Origin: Paraspadella gotoi
Lineage: Eukaryota; Chaetognatha
Assembly: GCA_051294375.1 (NCBI GenBank)
Contig: CM119263.1
Location: 31,665,476-31,729,475 of the forward strand
Direction: 5' to 3'
Length of the DNA stretch: 64,000 nucleotides
Shown: positions 22,635 to 35,421 of the stretch, piece by piece
Layout: every line of letters begins with the position of its first letter
Numbering within the stretch: position 1 is the first letter of the stretch
Notes under the pieces: model-generated
Databases searched by the model: none
Seen by the model: the letters and a program-made list of their open reading frames with translations, nothing else
What the model was told of the DNA's origin: nothing
Position numbers and translations under genes: made by a program

Positions 22635-23042
22635 ACATTAAATTTGTAAACAGGTTTGATTAAGCTAAACTTTTTAAAATTTTAATAATATTGAAAACTT
22701 GCAGCGTCTTGCTATGATCACTCTAATGAAATGGAGGCTACATGTTCACCCCACTTATAAATACGACTGAATGAATAGATAATCTTTGTAAAAATATATA
22801 TAACAATTATGTGTTAACAATAAAAATAAGTCACGAGCTATAAATAAAAATTTTTAACTTAAGACGAGACAGAATTTAACAAAGGAATAGAAGGAAGAAG
22901 GGCGATCACCCGTGATGCTCAAGGGGTTGAAAATCGCTGTCTCGCTTTGTCAAAAAAGTGAGGGGAATCCAGGGATTGAAAGCGAATACGCGATGTTAAG
23001 ATGTCGCGTTAGCTCGTTTGTCCAATAAGGCAGAATAATTCA
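22635..23042. other. AT-rich spacer
   Basis: Nothing recognised apart from weak SINE-like TGTTCACCCCACTTATAA near 22742. Confidence 0.4.
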
Positions 23043-23250
23043 GTTTTCTTTTCCGAGAGTTCCCTATTTCTCTTTGTTTTTTCCATATTTTTTTCATATT
23101 TAATCTAAATAATGAAGAGACAGTTCTTTAACAGTTCTTTAACTAATAAATAAAACCTTAACCCTAATCCATAACTTAATCCTTAAAAATAATTAAACTA
23201 ATTCAGAATTAAAGATAAAATGGGGGGGTTCTTGGAAAAAAGAGTCCAAT
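23043..23250. mobile_element. MITE-like element, copy 4
   Basis: TTTTCCGAGAGTTCCC at the left, AACCTTAACCCTAATCCATA inside and AAGATAAAATGGGGGGGTTC at the right, as in the family at 18558-18910. Confidence 0.55.
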
Positions 23251-23471
23251 AATTGGAGATGACAGTTAAATTAGTTGTAGATGAATAACAAGTCTGGATT
23301 TGCCATTTTCTTTCACAATTTATGTTAAGCATAAAAATATTATAAAACATGCACCAAGAAAAAATGAAGCTACTTGGCAAACAGGAATAAAAGCAAATAA
23401 AGAGATTGTTTTAATAAAAAAGCAAAATAAAGATATTTATGAAGGGATGGATAAAATCGGACCCAACACAC

Positions 23472-23476
<5 letters not shown>

Positions 23477-23513
<37 letters not shown>
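23477..23513. repeat. (CT)n microsatellite
   Basis: Pure CT run. Flanks are not recognised. Confidence 0.95.
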
Positions 23514-23517
<4 letters not shown>

Positions 23518-23705
23518 TCAATCATTCTCCATCGGTGTCGTTATTCTCTCATTTGTTTTACATTTAATACATGGTGACAATTTTATTTTAGAATCAGTAG
23601 CCGTAACATGTGCTGACGCAGTGGATCTTCGGCCACATCAAGTGAGGCAGCAGGTGACAATAGTTTTCACCGTTTTTAGACACTGGGCCTCCGTTTTTGT
23701 CGATG

Positions 23706-23932
23706 TGTAGTCGGGTATTGCCTAGGTTCAGCCCGCCTATAAGCATGACTCCTTCAGTCGTGACTCGGTGGCTCATTGAGAAGCGTGAGGAAAGCCGTAA
23801 GCCGCCTTGGGGGCGTGGAAAACCCTCCAGCCTGGTTCCAAGCTCAGGACCCATTCCATGGCTGCTAGAGGGGGTTAAAGAAGTTGCGGATAGCACTCTT
23901 CAGCCCCACTTAGCGCCTTATCCACACTGGTG
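23706..23932 (+). mobile_element. tRNA-derived SINE family 1, copy B
   Basis: Starts TGTAGTCGGGTATTGCC and has GTGGCTCATTGAG (A-box-like), GGGGGCGTGGAAAACCCTC, and the tail CTTAGCGCCTTATCC. The B-box segment is deleted. Confidence 0.7.
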
Positions 23933-24005
23933 AGTTCATCCTGTTGATCGTATTCCAACCTTCTGATTCAAGGCCCATGGAAGCAGTGCAGGGTGGGTTA
24001 CAATC

Positions 24006-24292
24006 TGTAGTCGGGCATTGCCTAGGTTCACTCCGCCTATAAGCATGACACCTTCAGTCATGACCCGGTGGCTCATTGAGTAAAGCTATCAGCTCATGAC
24101 CACTCAGTTCAATCCCAACCCGGTACGCGGGTTCAATCCCAACCCGGTACCTACCCTGTGGGAAGCGTGAGGATGGCCGTAAGCGGACTTGGGGGCGTGG
24201 AAAACCCTCAAGCCTGGTTTCAAGCCCAGGACCCGTTCCATGGCTGCAAGAGGGGGTTAAAGAAGTTGCCAATAGCACTCTTCAGCCCCACA
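24006..24292 (+). mobile_element. tRNA-derived SINE family 1, longest copy
   Basis: Starts TGTAGTCGGGCATTGCC. It has A-box-like TGGCTCATTGAGTAAAGC, then TCAATCCCAACCCGGTAC twice (a duplicated B box), then the family body and GGGGTTAAAGAAGTTGC. It is the best reference copy here for the head region. Confidence 0.75.
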
Positions 24293-24342
24293 GATGAACC
24301 AATAGACTGGAAGGACCTTTCCATCAAGAATGCCGATTCAAG

Positions 24343-24536
24343 CCATCACCTTCTCTTGGTGCAACTGCCGACATGGAACCTCCTCTTTAGGATCCCATCC
24401 TTTTGTCGCCTACATGACATCATTCTTTTGGTTACAATCAGATCCATTCGGTTTCATATGGTCACATAGGTGACAAAAGGATGGGATCCTGAAGAGGAGG
24501 TTCCATGTCGACAATTGCACCAAGAGAAGGTGATGG
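24343..24536. repeat. 70-bp inverted repeat with 54-base loop
   Basis: 24343-24412 and 24467-24536 are inverted copies differing at only a few positions (ends CCATCACCTTCTCTTGGTGC; inner GGATCCCATCCTTTTGTC). It sits immediately left of the GGGATTCCTCCCACA minisatellite and could be the end of a foldback element that carries it. Confidence 0.85.
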
Positions 24537-24544
24537 GTTCCATT

Positions 24545-25775
24545 TGGATTCCTCCCACACAGAATTCCTCCCCACGGGATTCCTCCCATGGGAGATTCCT
24601 TTCACGGGATCCCTTCCCAAGGGATTCCTCCCCATGGAATTACTCCCACACGGGATTCCTCCCAAAAGAATTCCTCCAACATGGAATTCCTCCCAAAAAA
24701 ATTCCTCCCACATAGGATTCCTCCCACACGGGATTCCTCCCCACAGGATTCCTCCCCATGGAATTCCTCCCACGCGGATTCCTCCCTCACGGGATTTGAC
24801 CCACGTGGGATTCCTCCCACACGGGATTCCTCCCACACGGGATTCCTCCCACACTGGATTCCTCCTACAGGATTCCTCCTACAGGATTCCTCCCACACGG
24901 GAATCTTCCATGCAAGATTCCTACCACATGGGATTCCTCCCACATTGGATTCCTCCCACCCGGGATTTCTCCTACAGGATTCCTCCCATACGGTATTTCT
25001 CCCACACGGGATTCCTCCCACACGGGATTCCTCCCATGAGGTGGAAATGCTCCCCATGATGGGGGATGTCTCCTCCAGCCCGATACAGCCAGATCAAGAC
25101 GCAGTTATTGCCCCACTGGGGGGGGAAAAAAAAATTTCCCTCCTTCACGCACCACGGGATTCCTTCCAATAGGGAGATTCTCCCACAGGATTTCTCTCAT
25201 GGGATTCCTCCCAAACAGGATTCCTCCCAAAGGGATTCTTTACTCGGGTTTCCCACAGGATTCCTCCGACACGGGATTCCTCCACAAGCAGATTCTCCCA
25301 CGGGATTCTCCCATGTGGGATTCGTCCATGTGGGATTCCTTCCATGTGGGATTCCTCCTTCATGAGATCCTTCCCAAGGGATTCTCCCCTTGAAAAATCC
25401 ACATGGATTCCTCCCACAAGGGATTCTCCCCACAGATTCCTCCCATAAGAATTCTTCCCACATGGAATTACTCCCGGGATTTGTCCCACATGGGATTCCT
25501 CCCACATGGGATTCTTCCCACAGGATTTCTCTCATATGGGATTCTCCCACATGGGATACCTCCCACATGGGATTCCTCCCAAGCGGGATTCTTACAGGAT
25601 TCTTCACAGGATACTCCACACGTGGGGAGAATCCCGTGTTGGAGGAATCCGTGTCAGATGACTCCCGTGGGAGTAATCCATTTGGGAGGAATCTCGTGGG
25701 AGGAATCCTTGTTGGAGGATCCCATGTGGGAGGAATCCCACATGGGAGGAATCCCGGGTGGGATGAATCCGTGTG
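24545..25775. repeat. 17-bp minisatellite GGGATTCCTCCCACACG with orientation switch
   Basis: About 65 imperfect units of 13-17 bases across 1.2 kb. From about 25625 the units continue on the other strand (TGGGAGGAATCCC), making a long inverted array. The core GGGATTCCTCCCA is nearly self-complementary. A non-repeat insert at 25035-25140 interrupts it. Long frames of Ile-Pro-Pro or Trp-Glu-Glu are repeat translations. Confidence 0.92.
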
Positions 25776-25794
25776 TCAGATCAATGACCCGTTT

Positions 25795-26110
25795 CTTGGT
25801 TGTGAAGGGTGCCACTTGAGGTTCTTCTTCAGCATCTGGACCAAATGAGCATTGGGGTGAGAGGAAAAAAATTTATCCACCCTCTGTTTGTTTTCTTCCG
25901 TCTTCACAGTGTGAGAACGAACCCGGGGGTGAAGGTTGACGCTCCCACTTTTGTTAAACCGTTTGTAAAGGTCACGGAATCTTTTGCGACTCGAAAGTGC
26001 GCCATGAAACGTCGACGTGATGAAGTTGGCTTCCCAGCCCAGTTAAAAATCATCCATTTTGCTTCCTCTGGCGTGAAGGACGAATTTGATCGCCCTAATT
26101 GGCAGCTCAT
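25795..26110 (-). pseudogene. Decayed mariner/IS630-type transposase, N-terminal HTH region
   Basis: Read leftward, one frame gives FTPEEAKWMIFNWAG and SRRRFMAHF (first helix-turn-helix). A second frame then continues with FRDLYKRFNKSGSVN, VKTEENKQRVDKFF and HPNAHLVQMLKKNLKWHPS. The spacing (KxF..xGSVxxL, RTEENxxRV, LKKDLKWH-like end) is that of the paired helix-turn-helix of Tc1/mariner-superfamily transposases. A frameshift near 25990 separates the halves, and no DDE catalytic region follows; the minisatellite begins instead. Identification rests on motif memory and is moderate. Confidence 0.55.
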
Positions 26111-26409
26111 TATGGCATGGAAAAAATGCAAGTAACCAATAAAATATATGGTTTAGGTCTTGCCTGTACAATGAAAATCTCAGGATGAAAAAATTTCTAT
26201 GCGTTTTCGAATGACAGCTCTTTTCTAGCGGTGCTTATAAAATTGTCACCATGTAACTTTATTTTTTGTTGATAAACAAACAAAATATTTGATTTGAAAA
26301 GGTTAAAAGTGAAAGAGGGAAAAATAAATAAAGAGAGAGGAAGAGAGAGAGAGAGAATACGAGCAAGAACGATAATGAAAAATCTTAAAAGCATAAGGAA
26401 TCGAGCCTA

Positions 26410-26665
26410 CTTTTGATGATAACCAAATATTGATGCGATGATAACCAAATATTGATGCGATGATAACCGAAGGATTGATGCGATGATAACCAAATGATGG
26501 ATGCGATGATAGTCATTCATTGATGCGATGATAATCATTCATTGATGCGATGATAGTCCTTCATTGATCGGATGATAATCATTCATTGATGCGATGATAG
26601 TCATTCATTGATGCGATGAAGTCATTCATTGATGCGATGCTAGTCATTCATTGACGTAATGAGTT
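26410..26665. repeat. 22-bp minisatellite TTGATGCGATGATAGTCATT
   Basis: About eleven imperfect units (ATTGATGCGATGATAACCAA at left, TCATTCATTGATGCGATGAT at right), followed by (GA)n to about 26750. Confidence 0.9.
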
Positions 26666-26779
26666 AATTAGAGAGAGAGAAAAAGAGAGAGAGAGAGAAG
26701 AGAGAGCGAGAGAGAGCGACATAGTGTTGATTGAGAGAGAAATATAGAGAGAATAATAAAATAATAATAAAGTTTTTAG

Positions 26780-27595
26780 AAGGAAAAAAATAAAAATCCA
26801 CGAAAATCTCGGAAATAAATTTGGGATTTTGTATTAAGAAAAAAGTGGCGTGATAAAAATAAAATTGTTTTATTAGAGTGTGATTAAGCATTAATTAACT
26901 TTCTATTTTTTTTTTCAATTGAAATAAGACTGAAGTCTTTTGTTCATCTAGTTCAAAATGAGGTTGAAAACCTTATTTTTTTGCATATTATTGAAAATTA
27001 ATGAGATTGATATTGATTGTATGAAATGAAAACTCGTCGCTATAAGGCTAAACTATTTTCAATAATAACGGTCAAAAAATTATAATATCTATTAACAAAA
27101 TATATAGTTGAAAATACTCAGTTAACGACTATGATATTTTTGACTTCCAAATATTTTTTTTACTTATCAAAAAAAATTTTATTTCCTCATTTTAAAAAAT
27201 TTTAATCTTGAATGAAATTTTAGATTGTTCTTTATTAAGGAAGATATTGCCTACCTCTCACATTAGCAGAACTCATGTGACATTGCATGGCATTATAAGT
27301 TATTATTCACTTTTTCTCAATGTATCCGCGAAAATCTTGGATGTAAATTTGGGATTTTGTATCGAGAATAAATGGCGATAATAAAAGTTTTTAGAAGTAA
27401 AAGAATAATCATAATTTTTTTAAAAAACGAACGATCAAGCAAAGAGAGAAAGAGACAGAAAGAGAGAGAGAGAGAGAAAAGCTGAACAGACGCTGCAGAG
27501 GCGGAACTCGTTTACTCATTTACTCGTCACCAAGTGACGGTGGTGAAAAAAAAAGTGACTAAAAAAAAAATAGGAGAGAGAGAGAGAGAGAAAGG

Positions 27596-27627
<32 letters not shown>

Positions 27628-27985
27628 TAGAGAGAGAGAGAGAGAAAGAGAGAGAAAAAGAGAGAGAGAGAGAGAGAGAGAGAAGAAGCTGAACAGACGC
27701 TGCAGAGGCGGAACTCGTTATAAGTTATTCTTCACTTTTTCTAAATTGTATCCAGGAAAATCTCGATGTAAATTTAGGATTTTGTATTGAAAAAAAAAGC
27801 GCGGAATAAATGGCGATAATAAAAGTTTTAAGAAGGAAAAAAATAATCAGAATTTTTCAAAAAACGAACGATCAGGCATGAGATCGTACAGAGAAAAAGA
27901 GAGAAAGAGAGACAAAGCTGGACAGCTGCTGGAAGGCCGCTGTACAGTCACTGCAGAGCCTGAACTCGTCTTTTCTAAAAAAGAA
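26780..27985. repeat. Three diverged copies of a ~250-base repeat with (GA)n tails
   Basis: CGAAAATCTYGGAWRTAAATT, GGGATTTTGTATYRAGAA and GGCGATAATAAAAGTTTT recur near 26795, 27330 and 27755. AGACGCTGCAGAGGCGGAAC recurs near 27490 and 27698. Each is followed by purine tracts. No gene seen; the region to 28500 is AT-rich. Confidence 0.7.
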
Positions 27986-28516
27986 AAAATATATAATTTA
28001 AAGAAATAAAAGAAAGGCGAAAATATGTTACAATTGTTTACAATTGGAAATTTTTCCAATTTTTTCCAATCGCAGCTTGTAAAAGATTTTATTTTTATCT
28101 GTATTAAAATTAAGATATAGCTTCTCATTAAAAAAATCCTTTGAGTTCCCATTTTTATTAAAAATTTAAAAAAAAAATTTTTGAATTTCATCTTCAATAT
28201 TATATACTGCAATATGTAAATTAGATTAAAGCATTTCTATATACTAATTTGGATATTATAATGAGTACTTTAATCTCATTTGCATATTGCAGTAAATCAT
28301 AATGAAGTGGAAATTCAAACAAAAAATACTTAATCCAAATGTAAATATGAAAATATCACAGCTATTTCAAGATGAAAAGCCATATCTAAATTTTTAACTT
28401 ACTATGATTGCACACTTTTGTAAAACTTTATCATAATTCATAATAATTTTATTTAAAAAAAAACGGTAAGTCACAGCCAAACCTATAAAAGCGTAGTAGT
28501 TTTTATATAACAAAAC

Positions 28517-28625
28517 AGCGTGACGGACGACGACGACGACGACAATGACGACGACGACGACTACGTCACAAAGAAGCAACCCTAAAACATTATAGAGCCT
28601 GACCCGGCTTCGCCGGTCAAGGCTC
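28517..28625. repeat. (GAC)n tract and a GC-rich hairpin
   Basis: GAC units at 28524-28562, then at 28597-28623 an imperfect hairpin built from GCCTGACCCGGC, TTC and GCCGGTCAAGGC, the kind often found at ends of short DNA elements. 28625-29240 is AT-rich; its last part matches the dispersed repeat at 3326-3680. Confidence 0.6.
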
Positions 28626-29244
28626 GATAAAAATACAAACTGTCAACTAAATTTGGATTCTTTAACTCGATATATTTTCTTTACTACTTTTTATTAAAAA
28701 AAAGAAAGAGAAAAACTAGACATTTAAAAAAGGCTTTTTTAATTTTACACAATAATAATTAGGACCAACAGTCAATAAAAAGTATATACAATTTTCCTCT
28801 AATTAAAAATTTCTCAAAGAACATTTTCGAGACGCAACGAAATATTATTTGTTTGTTTCACCTTTAAACGGTTTTTTATTCCAACTTTGAACCGTGGAGC
28901 AACTCAATAAGTCTCTTTTTGGTCAGTCGGTAAATCTATTCGATTGTCTATCCCACTTATATTAATAAGGCTTCTACATTGGATAGTACTTTATCAATAT
29001 AATTAATACTTGGTAGGGAGTTAAGATAATATAAGACCTTTAACGTGCATATACATCATACTTGTGCAGTCACGTGACCATACAGAATTATTAAAAAGTA
29101 AAAGAGACATATGGTTGTTCTAGTTTAAACTTTGCAAATATGTTTGAATATTTGTAATATATATATTTTATAGTAATTCTTTAATCACTAAAAATCACAT
29201 GCAAAAAGAAAGTGACTGCGGCGCAACACATTGAAATTACCGTT

Positions 29245-30810
29245 CTACTTTGTTCGCAGCTTTGTTTTCATTTCAAAACATTCAAAAATAACCTTTGGGA
29301 ATTTTTCTTTTAATGGAATCGGCCGTTGAGTTGTTGTTGTTGTCGTCGTCGTCGTTGTTGTCGTAGCAAAGAAATTCTGGGGGAAAATCTAAGATTTCAA
29401 ACGATTTTGTTGAAGGACGTTCGCTCTGTCTCTCTCCCTCTTGGCTCTCTCTTTCTCCCTCTTGACTCTCTCTTTCTCCCTCTCGACTCTCTCTCTCTCC
29501 CTCTCGACTCTCTCTCTCTCCCTCTCCGCTCTCTCTCCTTCCCACACTCTCTCTCATTTTCCCTCCACTCCTTCTCTCTCTCGCTCTCTCTCTCTCTCTT
29601 CCTCTCCCTCCGCCGGTCGTTCCTTCAATATCCCTCGATCTGTCGACGAGACGCAAGACCTGTAGTCGAGCATTGCAATAAGATCAGCCCGCCCAAAAGT
29701 ATGACACCTTCAGTCGTGACCCAGTGGCTCATTAAGTAATACCATCTGCTCATAACCATTAGGTACCAATGGTACCTACCCTGTGGGAAGCGTGAACCCT
29801 TAAGTCTGGGTCCAAGCCCAGGACCCATTTCATGGATACGAGAGGGGGCACAGAAGATATGGATAGTACACTTCAGCCCACTTAGTGGCAATCGAACGGG
29901 TCCTGGGCTTGGAATCAGCCTTCAGGGTTTTCCAGACCCCCAAAGGCACTCACACTTCCCACAGGGTAAGTACCTTGATGATTGGGGATCTCAGTGAGCC
30001 ACCGGGTCATGAGAGAAGGTGTTAAGCAGGGTAAACTTATAGCACTGTTTAGCTACATACCCTTTGCGACGCCCGCGTGACGGTGTGGACGCCCCCGTCT
30101 TTTCTCTCTTGTTGCCAAACGTCTTGAACGCCACCTGTCGGCGTCGATTGAAGATAAGACGACGCGTTCATTTGTTTAATTTGGTTTCTGTCGATGAGGA
30201 GAGGGTCGTCCGTCGTCTGGAGAGGAATTGGATTAGGGGTGGATTAAGGGTGGATTAGGATGGAATAGAAAAAATTGAAATGAGTAGGGATAATAAGATT
30301 GATTGAGATGGAATAGGATAGAATTGGAGGGATTTAGGATGGATTAGGATGAATTAGGATAGAATAGGATGGATTAAGATGGGTTAGGGTAAATGAGGAT
30401 AAATTAGGATGAATTAAGATAGATTAGGTTGAATTGATTTCAATGTAATCTTGTCAATTAATTAAAGAATGAAAAGAATAGTAACTCCATGTGAAAGACA
30501 TGAATAAAAAAAATTCATTTTATTTCAAATTTAAAAAAAAAATTCAATTGAAAATCGATTCGATGAATTAATTATTTTTTTCTATTTCAATTTTCCAGCG
30601 AGAAATGAATAAAACTAATTGAATCGATAAGAAATTCTCTTCAACTTCTTTTCTCCGCAGTTCCTCCCTGTACCAAATAACTATCCTCCCCCTTCCTTTT
30701 TCACCTTAACCACTCTCCTTCTTCTATCCTCCCATATCTTCCTTCTATCCTCCACGGCTTCGTTGTATCCTCTGACGTTGGCACCAAATGATGGATGCAA
30801 CGTGGCCTCA

Positions 30811-30843
<33 letters not shown>

Positions 30844-33800
30844 TTGGCAGAGTTGTCGTATGCGTTGTTGTTCCTTTAGGGTAATAAAAATTAAATCCTT
30901 ATTAAATATCCCAGATTGAAGTCATTTATTAAAAAAAAAAAATTATTTGGTTTTTAACGGCAATTTAGTTAATTAATAACCGTCTGATTAATAAACACAA
31001 TCACTGTTGAAACCAAATGAAATTGTTTTTGATAAATAGCGGCAAACGAAGCAGTATATATAAATTCAAGTTTAATTAAAAATTATAAAACTCAGGAAAG
31101 AAAAAATATTGTACTAATGAAAAAAAGTATCATAAATTTTGCGAGTTAAGTTGGTCTAAAATTAAAAAATATAAAATTAAATTTATCATCAAATAGAGTT
31201 TTTCAAATTTTTCACCTACTTTACGAAAAAAATTTTCAAAATGATTTAAATTTTTTTTAGTCAACTTTCATTACGCTGTTTGGAGTTGAAACCATGCAAT
31301 CATACAACCATGCAATCATGTAATCATGCAGTTATACAGTCACGCGATTATGCAGTTATACAGTCAAGCAATTATATAATTATGAAACCTAATGTTTCGT
31401 CGAATCTGCGAATGACCGAAAGTAGAAACAGCGCGAGCAGATTTTGATGCATTGAAGCCTTGAAGGACGGGAAGAGTCGGGGCATTGGCTTGTTTCACTG
31501 TGCGAAGGGGTCGATCACAAGCTGCACAGTGGAATCTGTGAAAGAGAAAGGTGTCACACAAAGTATGGTGATATTTGGGGTCTCTTTAACGAGAGTGCTT
31601 CATTTCGTTTATACCAGAATTTAATTTTAACCTTAATATTTAACTTAAATATGTTTTTAAATTAATTACAACCCTAATCCTTAACCATAACTTTTAACTT
31701 TTTCTTTTATTAAAAAAAATAACCAAATTCCGAATTTAAAATGAAACGGGGCGTTCTGGGAAAATAAGGCCAAAAACGGAAGCTAATAACTTGAGCAATT
31801 TAAGGAAAGCTCCCTCCTCTTCTCCATTAGTCACGCCCAATATTTCAAAGAGCATGCTCTGGATCTTTTCCAAGCGGCTTGTCCACGTTTGCCGGAATTC
31901 TTCGAAGGCGCGAATCGGGAGGCGTTGGTTGACGGCATCAAAGGTTTCCTACCAGCAGATGGAAGAAGTGGTTACGGGCGTTAAGTGTGAGTAAGAGTGA
32001 GATATAAATGTGAAGTGTGAGATGAGATGTGGTTGATAGATTAATAATTAATGTCTTTTTGGCGCTAATCTTGATATAAAGAGTGGTAAGTTAAATGTGA
32101 ATAATAACCTGAATGTGAGGCTGAATGCAAGCATTAACCTGAATGCAAAAATCAAGCGGAATGCAAATACTAACCTGAATGCAAATGATAACCTGAATGT
32201 GACGTTGCAGCAAATCTTCATCAGCCATCAATTTATCCAACAGTTCAGACAGATTCTCTCCCATCGCCCGAAGGTTTTCCTTTAAGAAAAAGGGTCATTC
32301 AATTCAACTTCAAAATAGGGCCAAATGGAGTACAAATTCAGAAAGCTGAGCTCCTGGCGATTCCGAAAATGTATTTACTTTAAAAATTTGATGCATTCTA
32401 CCCCATTTTATATCGGTTTTAATTATAATATAAAATAAAAGAAACCTATCTGAAGAGTTGCAGGTCAAACGAAAAGGCCAATCCATCTGATATTTTTTAT
32501 GAATTTTTTATTACTGAATTAGAAAAATGTAATAGAGAGACATTTTTAAATTTCAACTTGTATCCTTGAAAATGAAACGTTTTTAAACTTTAACCCTGAA
32601 TTCTTTCTAACTGGAAAGCGTTTATCAAAATGTCTCTCTATTACATTTTTACAAATGTTTTTAAGATTGCTAATCAAATTTTTAATTCAATATTATTGCA
32701 GTCGTTTAGGCTGCAACTCTTCAAATTCAGTGTAGATTCATTGTAGCTCGAATTTCTTTACCATCTATTTAACTGAAGATTTTGTTCATGACTGGAAAAC
32801 CAACAGAGTAACGAGATTAATTGTTTAATTCTCCCCTTCTAAACTAACCCATACCGTGTTTTAACTTCATACCTAGAATTTTTTAACAAACAGATTGAAA
32901 AACAAATCTTTAAAAAATGTGCTTACCCATTTAACTTAACAATTTTGTTATTTACTCATTTTAAAAAAATGATTAAAAACAGAATGTTTAAATATAAATA
33001 AAAACTTATTTTTTTGTAATTACTGATGATTATAATGTATTTCTCGATATAATAGCTCTAATACATCAATGATTACGTATTGTTATGCTGAATGACCTTT
33101 CCTCTTAATTTTATTAATTATTTAAATTTGATTTCCATGATATAATCCTTTCTTTCGTTGTTTATAAAGATTTACAAAGAATTTAATAAAACTTATTAAA
33201 TTCTTTGTAAATTAAATTTGTTTAAAATTTTATGTTATAAACTTTTTTTTCTTCTGAAAAATAAAAATCTTTGTCGAATTCAATTTTCAAACTTTTCATT
33301 AATGATTATTTTTTTCTCCTTTTTTTACAAATTCTTTTTTCCCTTTAATCTTTTTAACGATTAATTAATCTTTATCTTTTTCTCTACCACATCTTAATTA
33401 TTTATTATATTTTATCTATCTATTCTATATATTTTATCTTTTCTATTTATTTCTATATTTCCTCGCTCTTTCTCTCACCTGAAATTCCTCTCTCCTTACA
33501 AGAGAAGGCAAAAGAGCTAAATTCATTTTGTTGTTGAGTTCAGCGATTGTCCAGTACCGATCAGCTTTTACCTGTAAAAAAGGTCAGAAAATTAATATTT
33601 ATAAAATTAAAAAGAGGTCAGAAAAATTAATATTGGGTATAGATTGAACTTCTGGGAAAATAAAACCCAAATCCCCTTTCGAGTTTTGTGACCTGCTCCA
33701 AATGAGAAACTTGATCTTTTAATATCATAATTTCTCGCGATAAATCGTTCACGAGTTTCGTCAAATCCTTTGTCAGATTTTGTTGCCGTAAAATTTCGGA

Positions 33801-35382
33801 TTTCAACGTATTGTGATTTTGCGTCAATTCCTCTGTGAAAGAAAAAAAGTATCTTTTTTTGCAATCGAGATTTCCTAGGAGTCTACGTCGTTCTTAGAAA
33901 TCGAGGAAGACTTTTTCAATGGAGATTTTCGTTCAAATCTGACTACCAAATAATGTCAACGCCCCTGGGAAAAATTCGGGTAAAAAATAGATGTAAAAAC
34001 ACTTGATTCCGATCCTGTTGCATCTGAAGGGCTCGCATTTTTTTTCTCTTGACAAATAACCATCATTTTGACATTGAACCATTCGATTCAAATGGACTGG
34101 TCCGCTCGGGAAAATATTTTTGACGCAATTTTTATATATAAAATAAAGGGATTTCTCACCTTCAATACAATGTCAACGCATTTAAGGTATGTTGTCATTT
34201 TACAATAAACTTCGAATTCAGGAATCCGATAGCAATATGTCTGAAGGGCTCTCAAAATTTTTCTTTACATTTCATTTGGTTATTTTAATATGATACAATC
34301 ATGTTAAAGTGAATTAGTCCATTTTGCTGAAATTTTTATTTAAAGTAAAAGTAAAAGAGGAGCTAACGATCGGAATTCTAAGAGTTTTCAACCGGGAGTC
34401 AGATTTGGAAAAAATCTTATATGGCGAAAATCTTCCAAAGAAGGGGTGGATTTTCCGAAGATTTTGGTTAATATTTTCTATATTTATGGTCGGATTTTTT
34501 TGAAACTTAAAAATAGCAATATTGCCATCATTCTACATTGGCCGGTCAAAGAATATATTAAAAAAACCTCTGACTTTTTTCGTCAGAGCTTAGTCCTAGA
34601 TTTCCTGTGTCAACCCTAAAAAAATTGTGGTGCTAAACACGGTTCCCTAGACACCCCGAAAAAGAAAATAGAAATAACCCATTTTTGAAACACAAAAAAA
34701 AAGAAAAATATAATGTTTTTACTACATCGTAGTGAAGTCGAAAAATTCTGATCCAAGCAAGTTTTTTTTTAATTGAATTTTAAGGTGTTGTTATAATTTT
34801 TCATATAAAAAAATGAGAAACTAATCAACGACTTAGTCATTCTTTATCAAATTTTACTTTTTTATATCAATCAATTTTTTTATATCTACTGAAAGTGAGC
34901 TTTAATTTGAACTCACTCTCATAAGCCTACGATTATTCGTTCTCAAGTTATTATTAAAAATAACTCAATTTATTACAAAAATAGTAACCATATTGTAATT
35001 ACTACATGAAAGACTTAATCCATTCTTATTTAATAAAAAACTATAAAAATGTAACATACAATTGCTTAGCTTCAAAATTAACCTAATTTAAAATTTTTCT
35101 TCAACAAATAACTACTATGAAATGCTATGTATATAACATATATATATATATATATAACATCAAGCAAGAGCATAATTAGTAATATTATATTGTTAAGTGT
35201 CATCTCATGCACCGAGTAGTTTGATATAGAAAAACATTGATTTGGGAAACAGTGCTAATTTTATTTAGACCATGCATTCAAACCATTTCGCTGGTTCATT
35301 ATTCAAGGCCAGAGAAATTGTGGTGAGGTAAAAAAAAAATTATTTACAAATAAGAGAAGGTGAGATGAAGAGGAGGAGACTC

Positions 35383-35421
<39 letters not shown>

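Noticed and set aside
24462-25848. Frames rich in Ile-Pro-Pro, Asp-Ser-Ser or Trp-Glu-Glu
   Set aside because: Products of the 17-bp minisatellite in different frames and strands; starts and stops follow indels in the repeat.
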